This document shows positions 30,020-37,604 of a stretch of 41,935 bases of DNA, in pieces. Position numbers and translations under genes: made by a program. The notes beneath the pieces are model-generated. The model ran no database searches and was not told the origin of the DNA. It saw only the letters and a program-made list of their open reading frames with translations. The number at the start of each line of letters is the position of its first letter. Positions within the stretch are counted from its first letter, which is position 1. Origin of the DNA: a virus. The stretch covers positions 1 through 41,935 of IMG/VR virus record IMGVR_UViG_3300032246_000527, one strand, 5' to 3'.

Positions 30020-31675
30020 TCAAAACTCCTCTTTGGCTTCAGCAGAAAACCCGTACTCACTCCCGTCGTTTTTATCGAAAGGGTTGTCTGTACATGGGTT
30101 AAGAAGCCCAGTTTCTGGTTCGTATTTAAGATGGATTACCTCCCCGGTTGCTTGGCCAGTGTAGCGATCCTTAAGAACTCTGAAGGTCGTCACTTGCCGT
30201 AGCGCAGGGTCTTTGTGTTGCTGATGGCGCTCCATGCCAAAAAGGAAAAACGCCCAGAAGCCAATCGCTCGGCTACCTTTGAACTGTCTGATAGTAACCC
30301 GGCCACCTTCTTCGTGGCTTGGTCCTTGGTCTGGTGTGGTCAAATGGCTGACGAAGTGAATGATGATGCCCAGTTCATTAGCGATACCGGCCATCTCCTT
30401 CATGATCTGCTCCAGACTTCCCTTCTCGTCAGCGGTATCCGCCATTGCCGTAAGGTGATCCAAGTAGATCAGCTTGATCCCCTCAGCCACCGCCATGAAC
30501 CTGATCTTGGGCTGAACGACTTCCCATGAGGTTTCCCCGAAGGAATCGTACATGACCAAGGATTCCTCCAGTTCATCTACAGCAGCCCCAAGTTCTTCCT
30601 GAGTCCACCCTGCGCCCGGCACATGGAATCTCCGGCCTTTGATTTTCCCGGCGATACGCTTGGCTGTCTCTACGGGCTTCTGTTCGAGAAAGATGGTGCC
30701 GACTTTCTGCTTCAGCACAGTGATGTCATAAGCAATCTGCTGAGTCAGAAAGTCGGTCTTACCCACGCCTGTACCGGCACCGAGGCCATAGATTTCCCCG
30801 TAGCGGCGACCAAAGGTCAGCTCAGTGAGTCGGTCTATCCACCACGGCAGACCAATCTCAATCACACGGGTGAGGCTCTCTTTGATGTCTGATACTTTGA
30901 CCAGACCATCAGGGCGATACGTCTTGGCATTCCATATTGCCTGAATCACATCCTGACCACGGCCAGCTTTCAGGCATTCATTGGCATCCTTCAGAGGCAA
31001 CGTAGCGATCTTGCACTTGCCCGGTGAGAACAGTTCGGCACACTCTGCCATTGCTTCCCGTCCCGGCTCGTCCTGATCGAACATGAGGATGATCTCCTCG
31101 AAGTTGTTCAGGTACTCCATCGCCTTGGCCAGAGTTTTCTTAGCAGCCTGTGCTCCATTCTGGATGGACACCACCGGCCACTTATTGCCTTGCAGTTGGG
31201 ACACCGTGAGCGCGTCGATCTCACCTTCAGTGATGACCAGCTTCTTCCCGGAGTTCCACAGGTTCATCCCGAAGAGACTCGCTTTCTTTGGCTCTCCGAT
31301 GAACTTGAAGGTCTTATCGGCATACCGGAGTTTCTGAGCGACCATCGCCCCGGTCTCGTCGTAGTAAGGAGCGATCTGGACAGTGTTGTCGCGCTTGTCC
31401 TTGCCGACTTGGTATCCGAACTTGCGACAGGTCTCTTCAGAGATTCCCCGCGCTTGAAGGGATTTGAACTCTCCCTGAAGTAATCCTGCGTCTTCCATTG
31501 ATTTCCTTTTGGTTGTCTGAGGTGTTCCCCTTTCAGCATCACTGTGACCATACGTTTGACAGGCAAAGCAGAACGTATGCCCGTCTGAGTAGAGACTGTT
31601 GGCATCCGAGGAACCGCAGTTGTCACAAGGAACGTGTTGAACAAATTCGCTTTCAGTATCGTGTTGTTTCGCCAT
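30020..31675 (-). CDS. gp4: Primase-helicase
   Basis: 551 residues (T7 gp4A: 566), start ATG 31675. N-terminal zinc-binding domain with C17, C20, C36, C39 (CDNCGSS ... FCFAC), primase Toprim with VITEGEIDAL, and a RecA-like hexameric helicase with Walker A GAGTGVGKTDF and IYLDHLTA. It unwinds DNA and makes primers at the fork. An internal start at Met60 has its own perfect ribosome-binding site (see separate entry), giving a form without zinc finger. The primase Toprim and helicase motifs are intact. Confidence 0.96.
   Translation of the reverse strand: MAKQHDTESEFVQHVPCDNCGSSDANSLYSDGHTFCFACQTYGHSDAERGTPQTTKRKSMEDAGLLQGEFKSLQARGISEETCRKFGYQVGKDKRDNTVQIAPYYDETGAMVAQKLRYADKTFKFIGEPKKASLFGMNLWNSGKKLVITEGEIDALTVSQLQGNKWPVVSIQNGAQAAKKTLAKAMEYLNNFEEIILMFDQDEPGREAMAECAELFSPGKCKIATLPLKDANECLKAGRGQDVIQAIWNAKTYRPDGLVKVSDIKESLTRVIEIGLPWWIDRLTELTFGRRYGEIYGLGAGTGVGKTDFLTQQIAYDITVLKQKVGTIFLEQKPVETAKRIAGKIKGRRFHVPGAGWTQEELGAAVDELEESLVMYDSFGETSWEVVQPKIRFMAVAEGIKLIYLDHLTAMADTADEKGSLEQIMKEMAGIANELGIIIHFVSHLTTPDQGPSHEEGGRVTIRQFKGSRAIGFWAFFLFGMERHQQHKDPALRQVTTFRVLKDRYTGQATGEVIHLKYEPETGLLNPCTDNPFDKNDGSEYGFSAEAKEEF
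31498..31512 (-). promoter_or_regulatory. Internal ribosome-binding site and start for a short helicase (gp4B-like)
   Basis: Minus strand AAAGGAAATCAATG with the ATG at 31498 (Met60 of the long form): AAGGA with a 5-base gap. It would give a 492-residue protein lacking the zinc domain, as T7 gp4B lacks the first 63 residues. Confidence 0.75.
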
Positions 31676-31689
31676 AGTGATCTTGAAAA

Positions 31690-31722
31690 GAAAACGGGAG
31701 ACACCCGCTAAGGTATCTCCCG
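31690..31722 (-). terminator. Hairpin between the phage promoter and the primase-helicase start
   Basis: Minus strand CGGGAGATACC / GGTGTCTCCCG, an 11-bp stem with one G.U pair, followed by TTTTC. It begins about 18 bases after the predicted +1 of the promoter at 31736-31758, so it may set how much transcript enters the replication genes. Confidence 0.7.
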
Positions 31723-31735
31723 GTAGTTTTTAGGT

Positions 31736-31758
31736 TATCCGTTTGGGCAACCTATGCC
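31736..31758 (-). promoter_or_regulatory. Phage RNA polymerase promoter, middle (AAAC) type
   Basis: Minus strand GCATAGGTTGCCC then AAACGGATAAC. Lies upstream of the primase-helicase gene; the hairpin above lies between them. Confidence 0.92.
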
Positions 31759-31760
31759 GA

Positions 31761-31892
31761 TCACAGGTGTGGATAGATGTCGATCCCACCGCGTTTGCAC
31801 AGGCCGATGAACAACGGACTTGGGAAAGTTGGCCACACGATAGTCGATTGGCCTTTCTGTTTGCGCAGTGCGCGACGTGTTGCTCGGTTCAT
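31761..31892 (-). CDS. Small basic protein (43 aa) after the lysozyme gene
   Basis: Start ATG 31892 overlaps the amidase stop (ATGA), which couples translation. MNRATRRALRKQKGQ is strongly basic, followed by W-P-T-F-P-S-P-L-F-I-G-L and R-G-G-I-D-I-Y-P. Too short for the usual ORF cutoff. It ends just before the phage promoter. Function unknown; basic N-terminus could bind nucleic acid or membrane lipid. Confidence 0.68.
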   Translation of the reverse strand: MNRATRRALRKQKGQSTIVWPTFPSPLFIGLCKRGGIDIYPHL

Positions 31893-32344
31893 ACGAAGCC
31901 TTCCTGTTTTGCCCAAGCCTTAGCGTCAAAGCATGGGCACGCTTTAGAAACACCGGGGAAGTCCCGATGACCTTGAATGGTTGCCTTAGGATATTTCTCT
32001 TTGAGGTCTTTCAACAGCTTCTTCAAAGAGGCCCACTGCTCCGGCGTGTAGTTGTTCTCCGGGGTTTTACCATCAGCAGCCAAGCCGCCGACCAAGCAGA
32101 TACCCACAGAGTTTGCGTTGTGACCCTCGACGTGTGCGCCGATCTTGTTCACTTCCCGGCCTTCCTCAACCTTGCCATCACGCTTGATGACAAAATGGTA
32201 GCCCAGACATTGCCAGCCACGCGCCCGGTGCCAGCGGTCAATCTCAGCCGCGTCCACATTCACCATCTTCGGCATGGTGTCTGCGGCATGGATGACCAGA
32301 TAATCCGTAGCCTTGCGGTCTGCGGTTGTACATTTGAATGCCAA
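31889..32344 (-). CDS. gp3.5: N-acetylmuramoyl-L-alanine amidase (T7 lysozyme)
   Basis: 151 residues, same size as T7 gp3.5. Cleaves the amide bond in peptidoglycan and, in T7, also binds and restrains the RNA polymerase. Zinc ligands are predicted as His19 (LVIHAAD), His126 (GHRDFPG) and Cys136; Tyr49 (GYHFVIKRDG) and Lys134 fit the catalytic residues. The N-terminal basic tail (FKCTTADRKATD) is the part that contacts RNA polymerase in T7. Confidence 0.96.
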   Translation of the reverse strand: MAFKCTTADRKATDYLVIHAADTMPKMVNVDAAEIDRWHRARGWQCLGYHFVIKRDGKVEEGREVNKIGAHVEGHNANSVGICLVGGLAADGKTPENNYTPEQWASLKKLLKDLKEKYPKATIQGHRDFPGVSKACPCFDAKAWAKQEGFV

Positions 32345-32345
32345 A

Positions 32346-32762
32346 TTATTTCTCCTTCAGCCACGCCTCAGGAATCTCCCGGTGTGCGTAGGTAATCTTG
32401 TGCTTCACACAGAAGTCCGCGTAGGAAGTCTTGCTTCCCTTGCTGATCTTCGCGTTAGCGTTTTGAAATAAGATACGAATGTCCAGTTCTGGATGCTGCT
32501 GTTTAATCAGGAGGTGCTTCTTGCGATCCTCCAGCATCCACCGGCCTTTCGTTTCGATGATAATGCCGTTGTCTAAAATAAAATCCGGGCTGTATGTGTG
32601 CTTTGTTTCTGGTTTCACATATTGGATTTTCATGGTCTCGAAGGAAAACTTCACACCCTTTTCAGTCAGTAGATGTGCGATCTTCTCTTCGAGTCCACTG
32701 CGATACCCCCATTTCAGCCCGGCTTCTTCGGCAGACAGCGGCTTCTTAAGCCGTGCCGCCAT
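32346..32762 (-). CDS. gp3: Endonuclease I (Holliday junction resolvase)
   Basis: 138 residues. Active-site residues known from T7 gp3 are in place: Glu25 in RSGLEEK, Asp60 in YSPDFIL, Glu70 and Lys72 in IIETKGRW. It resolves branched DNA and breaks host DNA. RKKHLLIKQQHPELDIRILF also matches T7 closely. Only 3 bases separate it from the ssDNA-binding gene and 1 base from the amidase gene. Confidence 0.96.
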   Translation of the reverse strand: MAARLKKPLSAEEAGLKWGYRSGLEEKIAHLLTEKGVKFSFETMKIQYVKPETKHTYSPDFILDNGIIIETKGRWMLEDRKKHLLIKQQHPELDIRILFQNANAKISKGSKTSYADFCVKHKITYAHREIPEAWLKEK

Positions 32763-32765
32763 AAA

Positions 32766-33473
32766 TTAAAAGTCTTCGTTAGGAGCTTCCGAAGAGTCAC
32801 CAGAAGACTCACCTTCGCCGGACTCGTCACCGAAGCCGTTGCTTTCAGCTTCGGATTCAATCCCGTCGAACCCTTCTTCTTCACCGAAGCCGTATTCCTC
32901 AGCGTTGCCACCGCCGTAGGTACGCAGCTCCAGAACCTGCACAGCAGTCAAGTAGAACTTCACACCGGCCATACCCTGACCAGCCACGAAGTATGGTGAA
33001 GCTTCAAAGGACACTTTGCCCAGAGTACCCCCGCCGACTGCTGGCAGAGACACTTTCTTGCCCTTAGCGTCGAACAGAGGGATCGTGCGTTTCCACTCTT
33101 CACCCTTCTGGTTCTTACCGGAGGCAGAAGTGGAGAACTTGAAGATCACGTTGCCGGTAGGCTCTTCGGTTTCCTTGTCGTATTCCACAGCGAACAGGTC
33201 GGATACCTTCAGCTCCTTCAGCTTCTTGCGCTGTTCAACCTTCAGCTCGGAGAACTTCTTCTTACCTTCCTCCACTGCCGCGTCGTGCAGTACCTGCATC
33301 TTGTTGATGAAGTCCTGATTGTCTGCTTCGTTCAGGATCAGTTGTACTTTGAACTCACCGTTCGGCTTCGGAAATTCTTCGGTGCCGTAGTCTGGTTTGA
33401 CCAGTGCTGGATAGCGGAAAGTACCCTTAGGCGAGGTGTAACGGACTGGCTTTGCTTTCTTTTGAGTAGTCAT
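32766..33473 (-). CDS. gp2.5: Single-stranded DNA-binding protein
   Basis: 235 residues (T7 gp2.5: 232). An OB-fold body (KGTFRYPALVKPDYGTEEF ... V-G-G-G-T-L-G-K-V-S-F-E) precedes a very acidic C-terminal tail ending S-E-A-P-N-E-D-F. The terminal Phe after acidic residues is the part that binds helicase and polymerase in T7. It stabilises ssDNA and promotes annealing. Gene order with endonuclease I and amidase is as in T7. Confidence 0.95.
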   Translation of the reverse strand: MTTQKKAKPVRYTSPKGTFRYPALVKPDYGTEEFPKPNGEFKVQLILNEADNQDFINKMQVLHDAAVEEGKKKFSELKVEQRKKLKELKVSDLFAVEYDKETEEPTGNVIFKFSTSASGKNQKGEEWKRTIPLFDAKGKKVSLPAVGGGTLGKVSFEASPYFVAGQGMAGVKFYLTAVQVLELRTYGGGNAEEYGFGEEEGFDGIESEAESNGFGDESGEGESSGDSSEAPNEDF

Positions 33474-33509
33474 AGTTTCTTTGTGTTTGAATGTGCGTTG
33501 TTGTTGAAA

Positions 33510-33695
33510 TCAGTTTGCGAGGTGCCGGGCTTCGAGAGCCGATACATCGTAACCTTCTTCGATCAGTTGGGCCGCGAGATCGAAGGAAATGTGGTTGCCA
33601 GAACGCCATGTGGCGATGGTCTTACCGAGTGCAGAGGTGTAGCCCTCCTCTTTGGACATCTCCGCGAGGTCATCGCAAAGGCTTTGGTCTTCCAT
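33510..33695 (-). CDS. Small acidic hypothetical protein (61 aa)
   Basis: Start ATG 33695 with GAAAGGA upstream; the first gene after the promoter at 33740. N-terminal acidic helix (MEDQSLCDDLAEMSKEEG) followed by T-W-R-S-G-N-H-I-S-F-D-L-A-A-Q-L-I-E-E-G. The second part could be a helix-turn-helix half. It stands where T7 has gene 2 (inhibitor of host RNA polymerase), but I see no clear similarity to it. Confidence 0.72.
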   Translation of the reverse strand: MEDQSLCDDLAEMSKEEGYTSALGKTIATWRSGNHISFDLAAQLIEEGYDVSALEARHLAN

Positions 33696-33739
33696 AAGAT
33701 TCCTTTCGTGGTGTCGAGAGTTTGACCGTGGGATATTGA

Positions 33740-33763
33740 TTTATCCGTTTGGGCAACCAATGA
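33740..33763 (-). promoter_or_regulatory. Phage RNA polymerase promoter, middle (AAAC) type
   Basis: Minus strand TCATTGGTTGCCC then AAACGGATAAA. It lies in the 86-base gap between ligase and the 61-residue gene and drives the ssDNA-binding protein and following genes. Confidence 0.92.
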
Positions 33764-33781
33764 CCCACGGCATAGGTTTTC

Positions 33782-34651
33782 TTACGTGTCGATGCTGTAC
33801 CGGAGACCGAGGTAGGTAGGAAACCGGGGCTTATCTTTGGAGCCTGTAGGGAAATACTGGTACTTCACGACAGTCCCACGGAGGACGAAGCGTTTCTCCC
33901 AGAATGTCTTACGTTCCTGCTCGGTGAACCCGGAGCCAATCTTGAACTCCACCCCGGTCTTCACATCGCGGACGTGGAGAGCACCTAGGACACCGCCGGG
34001 AACCAAGCCTTCCTGCTTAGAGCTTCGCTCGGTGTGTCCGAGGTTGTCCTTAGTCGCCTCGTTCTGGTTGTGCATGAGTTCTTCAAAGTCGATGATCTCC
34101 GCTTCGGAATCAGAGAACCGCTTCAGTTTGAGCAGATAGCCTTCTTTAGTGGTCGATCTGCCGTACTTGTAGATTCCGTTTGGATCACGGAGCATCAGTC
34201 CTTCGTAGCCCTGTCCAACCGCCCACTCCTCAAATTGCAAAAGCTCCGCCTCGTCACGGATGGTGTGGTTTAGCACAGTATCAACCTGTGGCTCGTCTTG
34301 CCACATCGCCTTGACAAGGCCTCGTATGCTGTAGGGTGTTTCGGGAGAGTCCCACAAGTCGAACAGGTAGAACGTCACCTCCGGCTCACCGTCTTCCGAC
34401 ATCACCGCTGAGACAGTCTTGCGGTACGCTTCAGGATCACATGGATCACCGAGGATCAGCTCACCGTCGAACCCGTTGTACTTACGTTTTCCGAAGAGTT
34501 TCTGCACGTGCTTGTTAGGGATTGGCTTCAGGTTTCGGCTGAGGACTACTCCATCCTTGACGATAGCCCTCACACCATCCAGCTTCACACTTGCCCACAG
34601 TGGGTACTTCAGTTTTGAAAGGTCGGCGTTACCGGCCAGCATTGGTTTCAC
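33782..34651 (-). CDS. gp1.3: ATP-dependent DNA ligase
   Basis: 289 residues (T7 ligase 359). The adenylation motif is VKLDGVR with Lys23. Motifs III-V appear as F-D-G-E-L-I (FDGELILGD), Y-E-G-L-M-L-R and K-L-K-R-F. The C-terminal OB domain is short but ends with a proper G-L-R-Y. Seals nicks after primer removal. Located just after the polymerase gene, as in T7 (1.3). Confidence 0.95.
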   Translation of the reverse strand: MKPMLAGNADLSKLKYPLWASVKLDGVRAIVKDGVVLSRNLKPIPNKHVQKLFGKRKYNGFDGELILGDPCDPEAYRKTVSAVMSEDGEPEVTFYLFDLWDSPETPYSIRGLVKAMWQDEPQVDTVLNHTIRDEAELLQFEEWAVGQGYEGLMLRDPNGIYKYGRSTTKEGYLLKLKRFSDSEAEIIDFEELMHNQNEATKDNLGHTERSSKQEGLVPGGVLGALHVRDVKTGVEFKIGSGFTEQERKTFWEKRFVLRGTVVKYQYFPTGSKDKPRFPTYLGLRYSIDT

Positions 34652-34675
34652 TTTGATCTCCTTAGATGATGTCGA

Positions 34676-34700
34676 TTTATCCGTTTGGGCAACCTATGCC
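34676..34700 (-). promoter_or_regulatory. Phage RNA polymerase promoter, middle (AAAC) type
   Basis: Minus strand GGCATAGGTTGCCC then AAACGGATAAA, in the gap between the RNA polymerase and ligase genes. It corresponds to the T7 phi-1.3 position. Confidence 0.93.
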
Positions 34701-34713
34701 TTTTGGGATGCGT

Positions 34714-37239
34714 TTAGGCAAAGCAGTAGCGGGATTCGAGGAGCAGATTCAAGTCCAACTGCCCCTTCTCAGGGAGTACCGCCAGCTTCGGCTTGGTCTT
34801 CTCCGACAACTGCTGTTCGATCTCGTCCCGGAAAGAGGCCAGAACGTCCACCTCCGAATACATCTCCACGAGAGCCTCACGGACAACCGTGTAGAGTTCT
34901 TCGGTATCCGCTGCGGTTGTCGCAAAGGAATCGTGGATCATCCCGAAGGAACGGATCCCCTTCTGGTGTGCGCGGACAACGGTGAGCATCATGTGGGCAG
35001 CGTCACAGGAATGGACGAAGTTCGGGGCGATACCGGAGGATTGCTTACGGCGATCCAGTTGGTCTTTGTCCCGATACATCGTGAGGTACACAAGCTTGCC
35101 GTTGATAGCGGTCTTGACCCTGCGTTTCTCTTGATCCTGATAAGCCTGAACCACAGGAAATCCCACGGGTGTCGTCCAGCGCACCGGTAGTTCCTCCGAA
35201 GCAGCCAGTGCAGCGGCGCCCTGTAGCCAGCGCATAGCCTCGCCAGCCTTTACCAGCACCTTGTTCACAGCAACCCAGATAGCCTTCGCCATGTAGGAAG
35301 CAGCTTGGTAACCATCACCATCGAACGGGAAGTCAGGGCTGGAAACCTTCGCCGGACGTATGATGTCCTCCATGAGCTGTTCTTTGAATCCGTACTCCTT
35401 TGAGCCATACGACAGGGTCATCACCGAGCGTTTGGTGGTCTTACGGGTGATCCCGAACTGCAACCACTGCTGTGCCAGAACCTTCGTGCCGCGTTTGACA
35501 TAGGCGACACCTTCTTCGGTGTGCTTCAGTTCATCGCCGGTTCCATGCTTGGCGTCCTGTTCCGCTTGCTCAATGACTTTCTTTGCGACCATCCCATAGA
35601 CATCCTGAGGGAGTTCCGCTGGAATCAGGTTCACAGCCTTACCACCCACTTCATCCCTGAGCATTGCCGAGAAGTGCTGAATGCCTGAACAGCTCCCATC
35701 CATAGCGATTGGTAGCTTCGAGACAAACGACTCCCCGTACTTCTCAAACCCCGCCCACTCAAAGCAGAAGGCCAAGAACTGCCACGGCTTGTCGATCTTC
35801 ACATCCCCGATACTGGAGCACCAGCCACGGTTGTCGTAAGGATTCTCAGCGATGGCGCAGATTTCATCCGAGTGATCCTGAATCCAGTTCACGCGATCCT
35901 CCAGAGACACCTTGTCCCATCCGGCACAGTTCGCACCGTGGATGGCCAGCCACTTCCAACCCTCAGAACCCAGAGGTTTTCCATTGGCAAACCTGAGGAG
36001 TGCCTTCTGGAAATCTGTGCCCTGTGGATTTAAATGCGGAACGGCATAGATGCGCCCACGGAAATCCAACTGGTACGGCATGTAGATTCTGCGGAATCCT
36101 TCGTAACGCTTGGCGATGTCCAGACCAATCGAGAAGCTGATTCGGTGACCTGTGAACTGCATATTCAGCATATGCACCTTCGCGGCATCAATTCGGTATT
36201 GCTTACGGGCTTCCTCATTCTCCTCAAGGTCTGCCGGTGGTGTCGGGAGTGGTAACCCATGTCGCGGTGGGACACCGGCCAGCTCACTACCGTTATCCCA
36301 AAGAGTCTTCATGACACTCAGGACTTGGCTGTTGATCTGCCAAGCGGTTCTCTGCAAGGCATTCACAGCTTCGTAGATGATGGGCATGTCGGTGTTGGAC
36401 AGCTCCTCCAGATACGCCTTACTGCGAACTTTCACCAGCTTCAGCGGCTTGATGTTCGATGACAGGTAACCACCGTTGTAAGGTGTCGTCCAGTCACGCG
36501 GTTGGACAACCATCGGCTCGTACACAGGGCGCAGCATGGAGATCACTTCGTTCTTCTTCGTGATCCACTCCAGAGTCTCTGCGGTAGCCTTTACGTGCTT
36601 TACCGACTGATCCTTCTCGGTCTTCATGTGGTTCAATTCAACCAGCCCGAGAGTTTCAATGCAGATGTCCAGCATCTTCACCCCAACATGGAGGCGATCA
36701 GTACGCGACCACTTCTCCCACTGGTGGAACTTGTCGGCCTCCCGAACCCCGTAGATGTGCTTGTACTGGTACGCACCGCGTTTCTTAGCGCCATCCACCA
36801 GACGCTCATACTTCTTGCGTTCGGTAGCGCGTATGTCAGAGAACCGTAGTTCGTCTTCGATCTGTGTCCCAATCGTCACGCCGACGAACTGCAATGTACG
36901 AAGGCTTGAAATACCAGACAGCACACTTTTCAAAGTCAGGAAGGCCAGCGTGTGTGAGGGGACATCTTTGGTCTTCTGGTACGCTGCGGAGTTGCGCATA
37001 CCCACTGACCCTGCTGCTGTGGCCACCTTCCATGCTTCAATGGCCTCTGCCAGCTTCTCCAGCCGGTAGGCCAGGATCTGCTGACCGTATGCTGTACCTT
37101 CCTCACGGTTATGCTGGACGGACTTAGTGATATTCCGAAGATACCTTTCGGCTCCTCGTTGCGTCATCTCCTCTTCGAGTCTGAGTTGGACAGCGATCAG
37201 TTCTTCCTGACCGGTTTGTTGTGCTTGGTGTGTAGCCAT
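34714..37239 (-). CDS. gp1: Single-subunit phage RNA polymerase
   Basis: 841 residues (T7: 883), start ATG 37239. It transcribes all middle and late genes from the promoters listed here. Catalytic segments are MDGSCSGIQHFSAMLRDEVGGKAVNL (metal-binding Asp), RSVMTLSYGSKEYGF (nucleotide-selecting Tyr) and MIHDSFATTAAD (second metal-binding Asp). The specificity loop (about K-R-R-V-K-T-A-I-N-G-K-L-V-Y-L-T-M-Y-R-D, before IAPNFVHSCDAAH) has no similarity to that of T7, consistent with a different promoter. It ends FA, as does T7 RNA polymerase. Two phage promoters lie upstream. Confidence 0.97.
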   Translation of the reverse strand: MATHQAQQTGQEELIAVQLRLEEEMTQRGAERYLRNITKSVQHNREEGTAYGQQILAYRLEKLAEAIEAWKVATAAGSVGMRNSAAYQKTKDVPSHTLAFLTLKSVLSGISSLRTLQFVGVTIGTQIEDELRFSDIRATERKKYERLVDGAKKRGAYQYKHIYGVREADKFHQWEKWSRTDRLHVGVKMLDICIETLGLVELNHMKTEKDQSVKHVKATAETLEWITKKNEVISMLRPVYEPMVVQPRDWTTPYNGGYLSSNIKPLKLVKVRSKAYLEELSNTDMPIIYEAVNALQRTAWQINSQVLSVMKTLWDNGSELAGVPPRHGLPLPTPPADLEENEEARKQYRIDAAKVHMLNMQFTGHRISFSIGLDIAKRYEGFRRIYMPYQLDFRGRIYAVPHLNPQGTDFQKALLRFANGKPLGSEGWKWLAIHGANCAGWDKVSLEDRVNWIQDHSDEICAIAENPYDNRGWCSSIGDVKIDKPWQFLAFCFEWAGFEKYGESFVSKLPIAMDGSCSGIQHFSAMLRDEVGGKAVNLIPAELPQDVYGMVAKKVIEQAEQDAKHGTGDELKHTEEGVAYVKRGTKVLAQQWLQFGITRKTTKRSVMTLSYGSKEYGFKEQLMEDIIRPAKVSSPDFPFDGDGYQAASYMAKAIWVAVNKVLVKAGEAMRWLQGAAALAASEELPVRWTTPVGFPVVQAYQDQEKRRVKTAINGKLVYLTMYRDKDQLDRRKQSSGIAPNFVHSCDAAHMMLTVVRAHQKGIRSFGMIHDSFATTAADTEELYTVVREALVEMYSEVDVLASFRDEIEQQLSEKTKPKLAVLPEKGQLDLNLLLESRYCFA

Positions 37240-37244
37240 AGCGT

Positions 37245-37391
37245 TATCTTCAAGTTATCGAAAGGAAAACATAAGACTGTCTTTGGATAGTCTTTAGATG
37301 TCCTAAGATAATCTTTATATAGAATAACTATAAAGAATAATATCGTAAGACATCTGAAGAATATCTATAGTTTGTCTTTAGATAATCTTTA
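37245..37391. other. AT-rich leader with TCTTTAGAT repeats; candidate replication origin
   Basis: About 150 bases that are clearly AT-rich, containing TCTTTAGAT twice, variants TCTTTGGAT, TCTTTATAT and TCTTTAGGT, and an imperfect palindrome around 37320-37345. It directly follows two tandem phage promoters. The T7 primary origin has the same make-up: promoters phi-1.1A and 1.1B followed by an AT-rich stretch. Here it lies upstream rather than downstream of the RNA polymerase gene. Confidence 0.5.
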
Positions 37392-37417
37392 GGTCTCCCC
37401 GTTTGGGCAACCTATGG
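37392..37417 (-). promoter_or_regulatory. Phage RNA polymerase promoter, second of a tandem pair
   Basis: Minus strand CCATAGGTTGCCC then AAACGGGGAGACC. The first transcribed bases GGGGAGA resemble T7 GGGAGA. Points at the RNA polymerase gene, so the enzyme probably amplifies its own transcript. Confidence 0.9.
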
Positions 37418-37430
37418 AGTTTGGCTTGGT

Positions 37431-37455
37431 CTTAACCATTTGTGCAACCTATGCC
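37431..37455 (-). promoter_or_regulatory. Phage RNA polymerase promoter, first of a tandem pair
   Basis: Minus strand GGCATAGGTTGCA then CAAATGGTTAAG; three to four changes from consensus, so probably weaker. About 14 bases separate it from the next promoter and 28 bases from the tRNA-like sequence. Confidence 0.8.
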
Positions 37456-37483
37456 AAGCGGTAATTAAATCCATTACCACAAA

Positions 37484-37525
37484 GCAACCTAAATCAAGCG
37501 CGTCTACCAATTCCGCCACGCCCGC
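37484..37525 (-). other. Probable attP core: 5' half of a tRNA-Leu(UAG) gene
   Basis: Minus strand starts at 37525 as GCGGGCG-TG-GCGGAATTGGTAGACG and continues CGCTTGATTTAGGTT. This gives an acceptor-strand 5' side, U8-G9, a leucine-type D arm and an anticodon loop with TAG, as in bacterial tRNA-Leu. It stops inside the anticodon arm: the 3' strand expected after AGGTT (TCAAG-type) is absent. It begins 70 bases after the integrase stop. Phage genomes carry such tRNA pieces as attachment sites; cyanophage P-SSP7 has a comparable tRNA-Leu piece beside int. Confidence 0.88.
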
Positions 37526-37574
37526 ACAACCAGATCAATAACTTAGCTGTGCGGTGTGACAGAGTAAAGTGCCA

Positions 37575-37604
37575 CAAGTTGTCTCAGAATTGTCTCAAGT
37601 TGTC
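37575..37604. repeat. Direct repeats at the end of int; possible arm-type integrase sites
   Basis: Plus strand CAAGTTGTC occurs at 37575 and 37596, and TTGTCTCA at 37579 and 37590. The repeats straddle the integrase stop codon, 50-80 bases from the tRNA-like core. Arm-type binding sites of tyrosine integrases often look like this, but proof is lacking. Confidence 0.45.

Noticed and set aside
33510-33695. T7 gp2-type inhibitor of host RNA polymerase
   Set aside because: Position fits, but there is no recognisable sequence similarity, so only a hypothetical protein is called.
37484-37525. Functional tRNA-Leu gene
   Set aside because: Only the 5' half is present; the 3' strand of the anticodon stem, T arm and acceptor 3' strand are missing.
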